A stretch of DNA of 12,307 nt from an uncultured Acetobacteraceae bacterium. GTDB taxonomy: Bacteria > Pseudomonadota > Alphaproteobacteria > Acetobacterales > Acetobacteraceae. A model generated the notes under the pieces. The model saw only the letters and a program-made list of their open reading frames with translations. It did not search any database and was not told the DNA's origin. Positions 1 through 6,979 of the stretch are shown in pieces. Location of the stretch: positions 1 to 12,307 of the forward strand of contig CAIMEK010000259.1 of assembly GCA_903839965.1 (NCBI GenBank), given 5' to 3'. The first letter of the stretch is position 1. Each line of letters starts with the position of its first letter. Made by a program: the position numbers and the translations under genes.

Positions 1-156
1 CGCATCGGCCAGGGCCGCGAAAACGCCAAACAGTTCCTGCGCGACAAACCCGACGTCGCGGCTTCCATCGAAAAACGCGTCCGCGACGCCTCCGGCGTCG
101 TCGCCAACGCCATGATGGCCGCGACCGAGACTGAGGACGCGGACGCGGCCGAGTAG
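1..156 (+). CDS. recA: Recombinase A, C-terminal end (5' truncated by window edge)
   Basis: The first 51 codons form an open frame ending in TAG at 154-156. They begin RIGQGRENAKQFL and end in an acidic tail (ETEDADAAE). This is the RecA C-terminal domain: the 'GQGRENAK.FL' segment followed by a short helix and an acidic, poorly conserved tail is characteristic. RecA is the cytoplasmic ATPase that forms filaments on single-stranded DNA, drives homologous strand exchange and triggers LexA cleavage in the SOS response. The ATP-binding and DNA-binding loops lie outside the window. The acidic tail is known in E. coli to modulate DNA binding. The next gene starts about 205 bases downstream and is unrelated in function, so recA probably ends its own transcript here. 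Only the 3' end is visible, but the match is distinctive. Confidence 0.93.
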   Translation, partial: RIGQGRENAKQFLRDKPDVAASIEKRVRDASGVVANAMMAATETEDADAAE

Positions 157-361
157 GACCGTACCAGGTCCGACGCGCGCCTTCGCGCGACGGGCCTCGC
201 CGGCAACGGCGCAGCATGGTCCACGCGATGCATCCGAAGCCGCATCGTGCGGCTGGCGGCCGGCGGAATACCAACGGCGATTGTATCAATGTCGTTGACT
301 TGGCCCGACTCCTGGCGCGAAGTAACGAAGTGTTCTTTCATCGTTCAGAAGGGATGAACCC
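157..361. other. recA to NHL-protein intergenic region (205 bp)
   Basis: No plausible gene is seen. The stretch holds a CGCGCG-N4-CGCGCG inverted repeat at 174-189, a perfect 7-bp hairpin at 238-254, and a small A/T-rich dyad, ATTG-TAT-CAAT, at 280-290. The dyad is followed by TTGACT at 295-300, a possible -35 element. No convincing -10 lies 16-18 bases further on, so the promoter of the downstream gene is unresolved. The dyad just upstream of TTGACT would be a reasonable operator position, but no regulator can be assigned to it. Confidence 0.45.
238..254 (+). terminator. Perfect 7-bp hairpin downstream of recA, possible terminator
   Basis: AGCCGCA (238-244) and TGCGGCT (248-254) pair perfectly around a TCG loop, 82 bases after the recA stop. 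The stem is GC-rich and stable, but a G/C-rich stretch follows instead of a U run, so intrinsic termination is uncertain. Its GCCGCA...GTGCGGC core reappears at 7121-7136 in the other promoter region, so it could equally be a protein-binding site. Confidence 0.35.
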
Positions 362-1342
362 GTGATACTTGGTGAAGGAGAGTACCGCTACAGCATCGAG
401 GAGAACTGGGCGAAGCTGCCGGACAAGTGGAGCTTCAAGGATGTGGCTTCCGTAGCGGTAGACCGGCACGACCGGGTATATGCTTTCAGTCGCGGCGAAC
501 ATCCGATGATCGTGTTCGACGCCGAAGGCAACTTCCTGCGTTCCTGGGGCGAGGACATCTTCACGCGCGCGCACGGCCTGCACATGGGACCCGACGATAC
601 GATCTACTGTACCGATGAGGGTGATCATACGGTCCGCAAGTGTACGCTCGACGGCAAAGTGCTGCTGGAGATCGGCATTCCCGGCAAGCGGGCGCCATAT
701 CTGAGCGGCGATCCCTTCAATCGTTGCACCCATACGGCGCTCTCGCCGCAAGGCGATATCTATGTCAGCGATGGCTATGGCAACGCCCGGGTACATAAGT
801 ACGCCCCGGATGGCAGGTTGCTGTTGTCCTGGGGCGAGCCTGGCATGGATCCGGGACAGTTCAACCTGCCCCACAACATCACTTGCGACGCGGATGGCTG
901 GGTCTACGTGGCGGACCGGGAGAACCATCGGGTGCAGGTGTTCGATGGCAACGGCAAATACGAAACCCAGTGGAACAACCTGCACCGGCCGAGTGCTCTT
1001 TACATGCCGCCTGGGAGATGCCCGATCTGCTATATCGGCGAATGTGGTCCGGTGCTGTCGACAAACCGCAAGTCGCCAAACCTTGGGCCCCGGATCAGCA
1101 TCGTTGATCACAAGGGCAAACTCCTGGCACGCCTGGGCGATGCCAGCGGCGGCGGAACCGCTCTGGGGCAGTTCGTCTCCCCACACGGCATCGCGGTCGA
1201 CTCCACCGGCAGCATCTATGTCGGCGAGGTGTCCTATACGGCCTGGCCGAACCTTTTCCCGGACATGCCGCTACCCGATCCGCTGCGGACGCTGCAAAAG
1301 CTCACAAAAATCAAGGACGAGGTCGTAACCACGACCAAATAG
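362..1342 (+). CDS. NHL-repeat beta-propeller protein, peptidyl-alpha-hydroxyglycine alpha-amidating lyase-like
   Basis: The 326-residue product is a six-bladed beta-propeller built from NHL repeats. Repeats of the form 'D..G.iYVaD....RV..F...G' are visible at about residues 28-60, 70-100, 123-155, 170-200 and 273-290. Well-kept examples are GWVYVADRENHRVQVFDGNG and GDIYVSDGYGNARVHKYAPDG. The family is often annotated as peptidyl-alpha-hydroxyglycine alpha-amidating lyase (PAL), the Zn/Ca enzyme that splits peptidyl-hydroxyglycine into peptide amide and glyoxylate. His71, His171 and His275, each at the start of a blade (AHGLH, LPHNI, SPHGI), could match the three zinc histidines of animal PAL; that alignment is an inference. 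There is no signal peptide, so it is probably cytoplasmic. GTG at 362 is chosen because an AAGGG Shine-Dalgarno at 349-353 sits 8 bases upstream. An ATG at 354 is out of frame and meets a stop after three codons. The solute-binding protein gene follows after 75 bases. The true substrate is unknown. Confidence 0.85.
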   Translation: MILGEGEYRYSIEENWAKLPDKWSFKDVASVAVDRHDRVYAFSRGEHPMIVFDAEGNFLRSWGEDIFTRAHGLHMGPDDTIYCTDEGDHTVRKCTLDGKVLLEIGIPGKRAPYLSGDPFNRCTHTALSPQGDIYVSDGYGNARVHKYAPDGRLLLSWGEPGMDPGQFNLPHNITCDADGWVYVADRENHRVQVFDGNGKYETQWNNLHRPSALYMPPGRCPICYIGECGPVLSTNRKSPNLGPRISIVDHKGKLLARLGDASGGGTALGQFVSPHGIAVDSTGSIYVGEVSYTAWPNLFPDMPLPDPLRTLQKLTKIKDEVVTTTK

Positions 1343-1406
1343 GCCGGCGTGCGCGAATTGGCGTCATTGCCATCGAAAAACAGCTACCGCGGAATGCTGT
1401 GCTCCC

Positions 1407-1414
1407 GGGAGGAG
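1407..1414 (+). promoter_or_regulatory. Strong ribosome binding site fixing the solute-binding protein start
   Basis: GGGAGGAG lies 3 bases before ATG 1418. The longer frame back to 1349 (GTG) has no such site and would bury the Tat signal behind 23 extra residues, so ATG 1418 is preferred. Confidence 0.75.
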
Positions 1415-1417
1415 ATC

Positions 1418-3472
1418 ATGACGACACGCAGGCAGGTGGCGACACGCAGGCAGGTACTGGGCTACGCACCGGCGTTGGCTGTTGCGGCGCCGGCGGGCGA
1501 GGCTCTCGCGCAGACCGTTGCTGCCGGCAGCGACCTGCATCGGTCCGGCCTGGTCGGCACGCTCGAAGGCGCCATGCAGGTCAGCACCGTGCCAACCTCG
1601 TTCCATGAAGCGCCGATGCTTGCCGAACTGGTGAAGCAAGGCAAGCTGCCGCCGGTGGCACAACGCCTGCCCGCCGAACCCATGGTGCTCAAGCCCGTGG
1701 ATACCATCGGTCGTTACGGCGGCACCTGGCGGCGCGGGTTCATCGGCCCATCGGACGGCGAGAACGGCAACCGCATCAATGCCTCCGACAAGCTGCTGTT
1801 CTGGGACCCCACCGGCAGCAGGATCGTGCCTGGCGTCGCCAAGGGCTGGGAGATGAGCCGCGACGGCAAGACCACCACCCTGTTCCTGCGCAAGGGCATG
1901 AAATGGGGCGACGGCGCACCGTTCACCGCCGAGGACTTCGTGTTCTGGTACGAGGATATCTACCTGAACAAGGACATCGTGCCGACGCCGATTGCCGACC
2001 TGTCGCCCGCCGGCAAGCCCGGTCGGCTGGTGAAGATCGACGCGACCACCGTGCAGTTCCAGTTCGACGTCCCTTACTTCCTGTTCCTTCACCGGCTCGC
2101 CGGCGACACGCTGATCGGTGGCGGCCAGTCCATCCAGCAGTCGATGGGCAACAACTTCGGCGCCTACAGCCCGGGCCACTACCTCAGGCAATTCCTGCCA
2201 AAGTACTCTTCCGAGGCCGAGGTGAACCGGCGTGCCCGCGAAGTGGGCTACGAGAACTGGGGCCGCATGCTGAACGCCAGGAAGGACTGGGAGCTCAACC
2301 CGGACGTGCCGACGATCGGCCCGTGGCGTACCACGAAGCCGATCAACACGCCGAGCTGGGCGATGGAACGCAACCCGTACTACTGGGTGGTCGACACCGA
2401 GGGCAACCAGCTTCCCTACATCGACAACATCGTCATGACGCTGGCCCAGGACCTGGAGGTGGTGAACCTGCATGCCATGGCGGGCGACTACGACATGCAG
2501 GAGCGCCACATCGACCTGCAGAAGTTGCCGCTCATTCTCGACAACCGTGAGCGTGGCCAATATGACGTCCATCTCGACCTGGCTTACCACGGTGCGGATA
2601 CCGCCCTGCACTTCAACCTCAGCTACAAGGCCGATCCCGAGGTGGCGAAGTGGCTGCAGACCGCCGACTTCCGCCGTGCCCTGTCGCTTGGCATCGACCG
2701 CGACCAGCTCAACCAGACATTCTGGCTTGGCCTTGGCACCCCCGGCTCGGCAGCCCCCGCCGAGACGATGCCGGAGAGCCCGGGGCCGGAGTGGCGCAAG
2801 AAGTGGTCCACCTACGAACCCGATCGCGCCAACAAGATGCTGGACGCTCTGGGCCTGGCAAACAAGGACAACGAGGGCTACCGGCTGCGGACCGACAACG
2901 GGCAACGCCTGGTGATCCAGGTCGAAGCCGTGAATGGCCTCCTGCCCTGGTCCAAGCACGCGGAGATGGTGAGCCAGCAGTGGCGCAAGATCGGCATCTA
3001 CGGCGATGTCAAGCAACTGGAACGCAGCCTTGCCTTCCAGCGCATCACCGCCAACCAGGATCACATCAACATTTCGACCAACGGCGGCACGGAACTGATC
3101 TACCTGTACCCGCGGCACTGCCTGCCCGTCGACCCCATCGAAGCTCATCTCGGTATTGAAATCGCCAGGTGGTATGCCTCCAACGGCGCGCAAGGCACGG
3201 AGCCGGCTGACCCGGAAATGAAACGCGCGCTCGATTTGTTCCGCTCGGCGGCCGGGCAGCAGGAAGAAGAACGCAACAAGACGGCGCAGGAGATCTGGAA
3301 GATCCTGATCGACCAGCAATACTCCATCGGCACGGTCGGCCAGTCGCCTGCACAGTTCGGCGTGCGCATTGTCAGCCGCCGGTTGGGCAACATTCCCGGC
3401 CGCGCCTGCATCGCCCAACACTGCCGCACGCCCGGCAGTTCGCACCCGGAAACGTTCTTCTTCAAGGCTTGA
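1418..3472 (+). CDS. ABC transporter substrate-binding protein, family 5 (SBP_bac_5), Tat-exported
   Basis: This 684-residue protein is a periplasmic solute-binding protein of the oligopeptide/nickel/oligosaccharide class. The N-terminus is a Tat-type signal: TRRQVATRRQVLG, then an alanine-rich hydrophobic stretch ending near residue 32 (ALAQ). Family hallmarks are the early IGRYGGTWRR segment (97-106), LRKGMKWGDGAPFTAEDFVF (157-176, the SBP_bac_5 'L..gvkWsDG.pftA.Dv.fs' signature), NPYYWVVDTEGNQLPYID (319-336) and FRRALSLGIDRDQLNQ (418-433). The 'NPYYW.VDTEGNQLPYID' form and the length near 680 residues mark the large subgroup of alphaproteobacterial binding proteins rather than classical OppA or DppA (about 530 residues). 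The C-terminus is complete (PETFFFKA). Such proteins normally deliver ligand to an ABC permease with two membrane proteins and one or two ATPases. None is present within the window, so this is an orphan or its partners lie elsewhere. The ligand cannot be predicted. Confidence 0.88.
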   Translation: MTTRRQVATRRQVLGYAPALAVAAPAGEALAQTVAAGSDLHRSGLVGTLEGAMQVSTVPTSFHEAPMLAELVKQGKLPPVAQRLPAEPMVLKPVDTIGRYGGTWRRGFIGPSDGENGNRINASDKLLFWDPTGSRIVPGVAKGWEMSRDGKTTTLFLRKGMKWGDGAPFTAEDFVFWYEDIYLNKDIVPTPIADLSPAGKPGRLVKIDATTVQFQFDVPYFLFLHRLAGDTLIGGGQSIQQSMGNNFGAYSPGHYLRQFLPKYSSEAEVNRRAREVGYENWGRMLNARKDWELNPDVPTIGPWRTTKPINTPSWAMERNPYYWVVDTEGNQLPYIDNIVMTLAQDLEVVNLHAMAGDYDMQERHIDLQKLPLILDNRERGQYDVHLDLAYHGADTALHFNLSYKADPEVAKWLQTADFRRALSLGIDRDQLNQTFWLGLGTPGSAAPAETMPESPGPEWRKKWSTYEPDRANKMLDALGLANKDNEGYRLRTDNGQRLVIQVEAVNGLLPWSKHAEMVSQQWRKIGIYGDVKQLERSLAFQRITANQDHINISTNGGTELIYLYPRHCLPVDPIEAHLGIEIARWYASNGAQGTEPADPEMKRALDLFRSAAGQQEEERNKTAQEIWKILIDQQYSIGTVGQSPAQFGVRIVSRRLGNIPGRACIAQHCRTPGSSHPETFFFKA
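1422..1455 (+). repeat. 18-bp tandem duplication inside the Tat signal sequence
   Basis: The 16-base string CGACACGCAGGCAGGT occurs at 1422-1437 and again at 1440-1455, with a period of 18 bases. It encodes TRRQV twice in frame (TRRQVA-TRRQVL), so the protein starts with two consecutive twin-arginine pairs. The repeat preserves the frame and adds six residues. Confidence 0.9.
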
Positions 3473-3676
3473 GGACGGCGAAGCGTCAGCTGGGCAATGC
3501 CCCGGGCGATGCAAGTCAGGCGGGATGACTTGCACGGCCGGACTCCACCGGCCCGCGCACCTGCGTTCGGTCAAGCAACGGTCGGCGTTGCATCCGGGAT
3601 GCCCGCGGCGCATGTATTGTTTTGCTGCCGCAAGCAGGCTGTCCACGAGAGCGGGTGCGGCGAGGAGGAAACCATC
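3473..3676. other. Intergenic region before the MFS gene (204 bp)
   Basis: No credible gene is seen. The MFS frame stays open upstream to an ATG at 3497, but the extra 60 residues have no transporter character and no ribosome binding site. The region contains a perfect 9-bp inverted repeat at 3510-3534 and a short palindrome, GCATCC-G-GGATGC, at 3590-3602. The size and dyads suggest that the MFS gene has its own promoter or that a weak terminator separates it from the preceding gene. Confidence 0.5.
3510..3534. promoter_or_regulatory. Perfect 9-bp inverted repeat, operator or terminator candidate
   Basis: TGCAAGTCA at 3510-3518 and TGACTTGCA at 3526-3534 are exact reverse complements separated by 7 bases. 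They lie 38 bases after the binding-protein stop and about 140 bases before the MFS start. There is no following T run, which argues against a standard intrinsic terminator. The moderate AT content within a GC-rich genome favours a regulator binding site. No cognate regulator can be named. Confidence 0.5.
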
Positions 3677-5002
3677 ATGGATACGGTTCGGGCCGGGCAA
3701 CGAGGGATTGATCCGTTGGAGCGCGAAACCATCCGCCGCGTGGCCTGGCGGCTGATCCCGCTGCTCATGCTGGGCTATTTCTGCGCCTACCTGGACCGCT
3801 CGAACGTCGGCATGGCCGCGTCCACCATGAACAACCAGCTCGGGTTCTCGGGGGCGATATTCGGCTTCGGCGCGGGCGTGTTCTTCGTCGGCTACTTCCT
3901 GGCCGAGATCCCGAGCAACCTGATCCTCAACAAGGTAGGCGCGCGCCGCTGGCTCGCCCGCATCATGATCACCTGGGGCCTCGTCTCCGGGCTGACCGCC
4001 TTCACCTGGAGCGAGTGGAGCTTCTATTCCATCCGCTTCCTGCTCGGGCTGGCCGAGGCCGGGTTCTTCCCCGGCGTGGTGTTGTACCTGACCTGGTGGT
4101 TCCCCTCCTGCTACCGGTCCCGGATGCAGGCGATTTTCTTTTCCTCCAGCGCCATCTCGCTGGTCATCGGCCCGCCGATCGGCGGGCTGGTGCTGCAACT
4201 GAACGGCGCGCTCGGGCTGGCGGGCTGGCAGTGGCTGTTCATCTTCGAGGCGGTGCCGTCGGTCATCATGGCGATGGTGACCTGGCGGTTGCTGACCGAC
4301 AAGCCGGCCAACGCGACCTGGCTGCGGGAGGACCAGCGGGCCTGGTTGGTCGAACGGATGGATTCGGAGCGCGCCCAGCGCGAGGCGATCCACAAGTACT
4401 CGCTCGGCGAGGCATTCGCCAATCCGAAGGTATGGCTGCTGACGGTCGCCTGGCTCGGCCAGAACATGGCGAACCTCGGGCTGGTGTTCTTCATGCCCCT
4501 GATCGTTAAGGGGCTCGGCGTGTCCACCAACATGATCGGGTGGGTCAGCGCGCTGCCCTACCTGTTCGCCGTCGTGGCGGTCAACTTCTGGGGCTGGCAT
4601 TCCGACCGCACCGGCGAGCGGACCTGGCACGTCGCCGGCGCTTTCCTGGTGTGCGCGGCCGGGCTGGTGGCCTGCATATTCATCGGCGGCAGCCACCCTG
4701 TTCTGATGATGGTGGCCCTGATCATCGTGGCGATGAGCGTCCAGTCCACCAACCCGGTGTTCTGGGCGATGCCCAGCGCCCTCCTGACCGGCGCCGCCGC
4801 GGCGGGCGGGATCGCCATGATCAACGCGGTGGGCAATCTGGGCGGCTGGATCGGGCCATGGGTGTTCGGGCTGGTGAAGGACGCGAGCGGCAGCGACAAC
4901 ATCGCGCTGCTTTCCCTGGCATTGGCGCCAGTCATCTCGGCGATCGCGGTGCTCCTGGCCGGGCACGACCGCCGACTGGAGCGCATCCCGCCGCGCGCCT
5001 AG
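3677..5002 (+). CDS. MFS transporter, anion:cation symporter (ACS) family
   Basis: The 441-residue product is a 12-helix major facilitator protein of the inner membrane. The ACS family (tartrate, phthalate, glucarate, 4-hydroxyphenylacetate and similar permeases) moves organic anions with protons. The family signature YLDRSNVG lies in the first helix (38-45). It is followed by FGFGAGVFFVGYFLAEIPSN (62-81), the loop GARRWLARIM (88-97), RFLLGLAEAGFFPG (120-133) and a late GNLGGWIGPWVFG (386-398), all typical. A hydrophilic central loop (about 205-245) separates two six-helix halves. ATG 3677 is chosen because GAGGAGGAA at 3662-3670 is an excellent ribosome binding site and the start gives the usual family length. 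Transcription probably ends in the inverted repeats after 5002. The substrate is most likely a carboxylate; which one cannot be read from sequence. Confidence 0.9.
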   Translation: MDTVRAGQRGIDPLERETIRRVAWRLIPLLMLGYFCAYLDRSNVGMAASTMNNQLGFSGAIFGFGAGVFFVGYFLAEIPSNLILNKVGARRWLARIMITWGLVSGLTAFTWSEWSFYSIRFLLGLAEAGFFPGVVLYLTWWFPSCYRSRMQAIFFSSSAISLVIGPPIGGLVLQLNGALGLAGWQWLFIFEAVPSVIMAMVTWRLLTDKPANATWLREDQRAWLVERMDSERAQREAIHKYSLGEAFANPKVWLLTVAWLGQNMANLGLVFFMPLIVKGLGVSTNMIGWVSALPYLFAVVAVNFWGWHSDRTGERTWHVAGAFLVCAAGLVACIFIGGSHPVLMMVALIIVAMSVQSTNPVFWAMPSALLTGAAAAGGIAMINAVGNLGGWIGPWVFGLVKDASGSDNIALLSLALAPVISAIAVLLAGHDRRLERIPPRA

Positions 5003-5030
5003 AGCAATGCCGGCTTGAGCGGAATTGCTC
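5002..5030. repeat. Inverted repeat GAGCAAT / ATTGCTC after the MFS stop
   Basis: GAGCAAT at 5002-5008 and ATTGCTC at 5024-5030 form a perfect 7-bp dyad with a 15-base spacer, starting at the last base of the MFS stop codon. It may add to termination or be a copy of a dispersed intergenic palindrome of the kind common in alphaproteobacterial genomes. A single copy in this window cannot decide. Confidence 0.4.
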
Positions 5031-5041
5031 GCCAGCAAAGA

Positions 5042-5078
5042 CCCAGAGCGCTACCTGCTTTTCTGCAAGCGCTCTGGG
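5042..5078. terminator. Bidirectional terminator-like hairpin between convergent genes
   Basis: CCCAGAGCGCT at 5042-5052 pairs perfectly with AGCGCTCTGGG at 5068-5078 (11 bp) around a 15-base loop that contains TTTT. It lies between the stop of the plus-strand MFS gene (5002) and the stop of the minus-strand FAH gene (5126), the expected place for a shared terminator. There is no strong U run on either side (TCTTTG on the minus strand, none on the plus), so efficiency is uncertain. A smaller stem, CCCATC-TGT-GATGGG, follows at 5094-5108. Confidence 0.6.
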
Positions 5079-5125
5079 AGGGCCATCGGCCCGCCCATCT
5101 GTGATGGGGTCGGCCCCTGGCCTGC

Positions 5126-5950
5126 CTACCCTTCCTGCGTCACCGTGTTCCGCAGCGTGCCGATGCCGCTGATTTCGACTTCCACGATGTCGCCCGGTTT
5201 CATCCACAGCGGTGGTTTGCGGTAGGCGCCCACGCCGCCGGTGGTGCCGGTGATGATCACGTCGCCGGGTTCCAGGCGGGTGAAGGTCGAGCAGTATTCG
5301 ACCAGTGCGGGCACGTCGAACACCAGGTCGTCGAGGGTGGCGCGCTGCACTTCCTCGCCGTTCAGGCGGGTGAGCAGGCTTTGCCTGGTCACATCGCCCA
5401 TTTCGTCCGGGGTGACGATCCACGGCCCGAAGCCGCCGGTGGAGGGGAAGTTCTTGCCCGGGGTGAACTGCCCGGAGTGGCGCTGCCATTCGCGCACGCT
5501 GGCGTCGTTGTAGCAGGCGTAGCCGGCGATTACCGAGCCGAAGTCGGCTGCCTTCACGTGCCGGCAGGCGCGCCCGATCACCACCGCGAGCTCGCCTTCG
5601 TAATCCAGGGTTTCGCTGGCGTTCGGGCGCACGATGGGCTGGCCGTGGCCGACCTGGGTATTGGCCCAGCGGGTGAAGATGGTCGGTTTTTTCGGCGGTT
5701 CGCGGCCACCCTCGAGGATGTGCGACAGGTAGTTCAGGCCGACGCAGATGATCTTGTCCGGGTCGGGGATGGGCGGCAGGAAGGTGATCTCGTCGAGGTG
5801 CCAGGAGGCGCCGGCCGGTGCCAGGCTCACGTGCGTGGCCAGGGCCGCCTTCAGTCCCGGCGCGCGGTCGCCGAGGTCGCTCACCGTCTCGCCGGTGGCC
5901 ACTCCCCAGCTTGGCGTGCCATCGGGACGCAGGAAGCTCATCAGGCGCAT
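5126..5950 (-). CDS. Fumarylacetoacetate hydrolase (FAH) family protein
   Basis: The 274-residue product belongs to the FAH superfamily. These cytoplasmic Mg/Mn enzymes hydrolyse or isomerise acylpyruvates and related beta-diketo acids at the end of aromatic or organic-acid catabolism (fumarylpyruvate hydrolase, HpcE-type isomerase/decarboxylase, 2,4-diketo-3-deoxy-sugar-acid hydrolases). The core fold starts near DKIICVGLNYLSH (65-77). Metal ligands are visible as Glu118 and Glu120 in LDYEGELAVVIG and Asp149 in CYNDAS. TPGKNFPSTGGFGPWIVT (163-180) and GDVIITGTTGGVG (229-241) complete the active-site loops. The usual 'TGTPGGVG' proline is threonine here (residue 237). A roughly 60-residue N-terminal domain precedes the core. 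GGGGAGAG (5955-5962, minus strand) is a good ribosome binding site for this start. The gene lies 73 bases downstream of the lysR gene on the same strand and is probably co-transcribed. The exact reaction is not predictable. Confidence 0.9.
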   Translation of the reverse strand: MRLMSFLRPDGTPSWGVATGETVSDLGDRAPGLKAALATHVSLAPAGASWHLDEITFLPPIPDPDKIICVGLNYLSHILEGGREPPKKPTIFTRWANTQVGHGQPIVRPNASETLDYEGELAVVIGRACRHVKAADFGSVIAGYACYNDASVREWQRHSGQFTPGKNFPSTGGFGPWIVTPDEMGDVTRQSLLTRLNGEEVQRATLDDLVFDVPALVEYCSTFTRLEPGDVIITGTTGGVGAYRKPPLWMKPGDIVEVEISGIGTLRNTVTQEG

Positions 5951-6023
5951 GGCGCTCTCCCCTAGGGTTGCGCCGCCTTGCTCGCACCTGTCCGCCGGCT
6001 TGGCAAGCGGCGCGGCTGTGGCC

Positions 6024-6959
6024 CTATTCCGCGGTGAAGTGCGACGAGGCTTTCCACACCCCCGAGGCCTGCAGTTCGCGCGCCAGGTCCAGCATCAGTT
6101 TGCCGATCTGTTCGCAGGCCGGCGTGCGACCCGGCAGAGCGCACATGGCGAGTGCCACGGATCGGCTGACCGCGGGCGCGACGATCCGCAGCGCGCTCAG
6201 GCGCCCGGCGGCGACCTCCTCGTGCAGCGCGCCCTGGGAAACGATGGCGAACAGGCCCCCGGTGTGCAACAGGTCCCGGGTGACGGTCTGGGAATCGACC
6301 TCATAGGCCACGTTCAGGCGGATGCCGTGGCTTCGCGCCATGTTCTCCAGCAGCCGCCGCAGCGAGTGCAGCATGCCGGGCAGCACCAGCGGGTAGCGCT
6401 GCAACTGGTGGAATTCGACGCTGTTCGCGCGCTTCGGGAAGGCATCGGTGGGGCCGAGCAGGCAGAGGTCCTCGACCAGCATGTTGCTCAGCAGCACGTT
6501 GGGGCTGGGCACGGCGTTGAACAGGATGGCGAGGTCCAGGCGGTTGCACTGGACCCACTCCTCCAGGTAGCCGCTGAGGGACTCGGTCAGGTGGACGCGC
6601 ACACCCGGCAGCTGCCGGGTGGCGCGCACCAGCAGCGGGGCGGAGAAGATGGCGCTCACCGACGACGGCAGCCCGACGCTGACCCGGCCCATGACCTGCC
6701 GTTCCGGCCCGTGCACCACGTTGGGCACCAGCTCGAGCTGGCGCAGGATGTTCAGTCCATAGTGGAGCAGCCGTTCGCCCGGTTCGGTCATCGAGACCCC
6801 GCGCGGCGTGCGCACAAACAGTTGGGTGGTCAGCTCGGACTCCAGCGCGGCGACGTGGCGGCTCAGCGCCGTCTGGGCCACGTTCAGGTGCCGCGCCGCG
6901 GCGGAGAAGCTGCCGAGTTCGGCGACGGTCACGAAGTACCGCAGGGGCCGGATGTCCAT
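6024..6959 (-). CDS. LysR-family transcriptional regulator
   Basis: The 311-residue product is a LysR-type regulator. The N-terminal winged helix-turn-helix occupies about residues 1-60: MDIRPLRYFVTVAELGSFSAAARHLNVAQTALSRHVAALE, then LFVRTPRGVSMTEPGERLL. The effector-binding domain (about 92-295) begins GRVSVGLPSSVS. Regulators of this style usually control an adjacent, often divergent, catabolic or transport operon in response to a small-molecule ligand. AGGAGGG just upstream (minus strand, 6963-6969) makes ATG at 6957-6959 secure. It is read away from the SMP-30/TRAP/CoA-transferase operon across a 245-base control region, and the FAH gene lies directly downstream. It probably controls both sides and itself. 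The ligand is unknown; a pathway acid or lactone is the natural guess. Confidence 0.92.
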   Translation of the reverse strand: MDIRPLRYFVTVAELGSFSAAARHLNVAQTALSRHVAALESELTTQLFVRTPRGVSMTEPGERLLHYGLNILRQLELVPNVVHGPERQVMGRVSVGLPSSVSAIFSAPLLVRATRQLPGVRVHLTESLSGYLEEWVQCNRLDLAILFNAVPSPNVLLSNMLVEDLCLLGPTDAFPKRANSVEFHQLQRYPLVLPGMLHSLRRLLENMARSHGIRLNVAYEVDSQTVTRDLLHTGGLFAIVSQGALHEEVAAGRLSALRIVAPAVSRSVALAMCALPGRTPACEQIGKLMLDLARELQASGVWKASSHFTAE

Positions 6960-6979
6960 TTTCCCTCCTATATCGTTTC

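Noticed and set aside
3497..3676. 60-residue N-terminal extension of the MFS transporter
   Set aside because: It has no ribosome site and no membrane or family character. ATG 3677 has GAGGAGGAA and gives the normal length.
1364..5038. A 1224-codon open frame on the minus strand opposite the binding protein and MFS genes
   Set aside because: Its translation is rich in His, Arg, Gly, Ala and Gln with no domain or membrane pattern, and both opposite-strand genes are clear family members. High third-position GC removes stops from this antisense frame.
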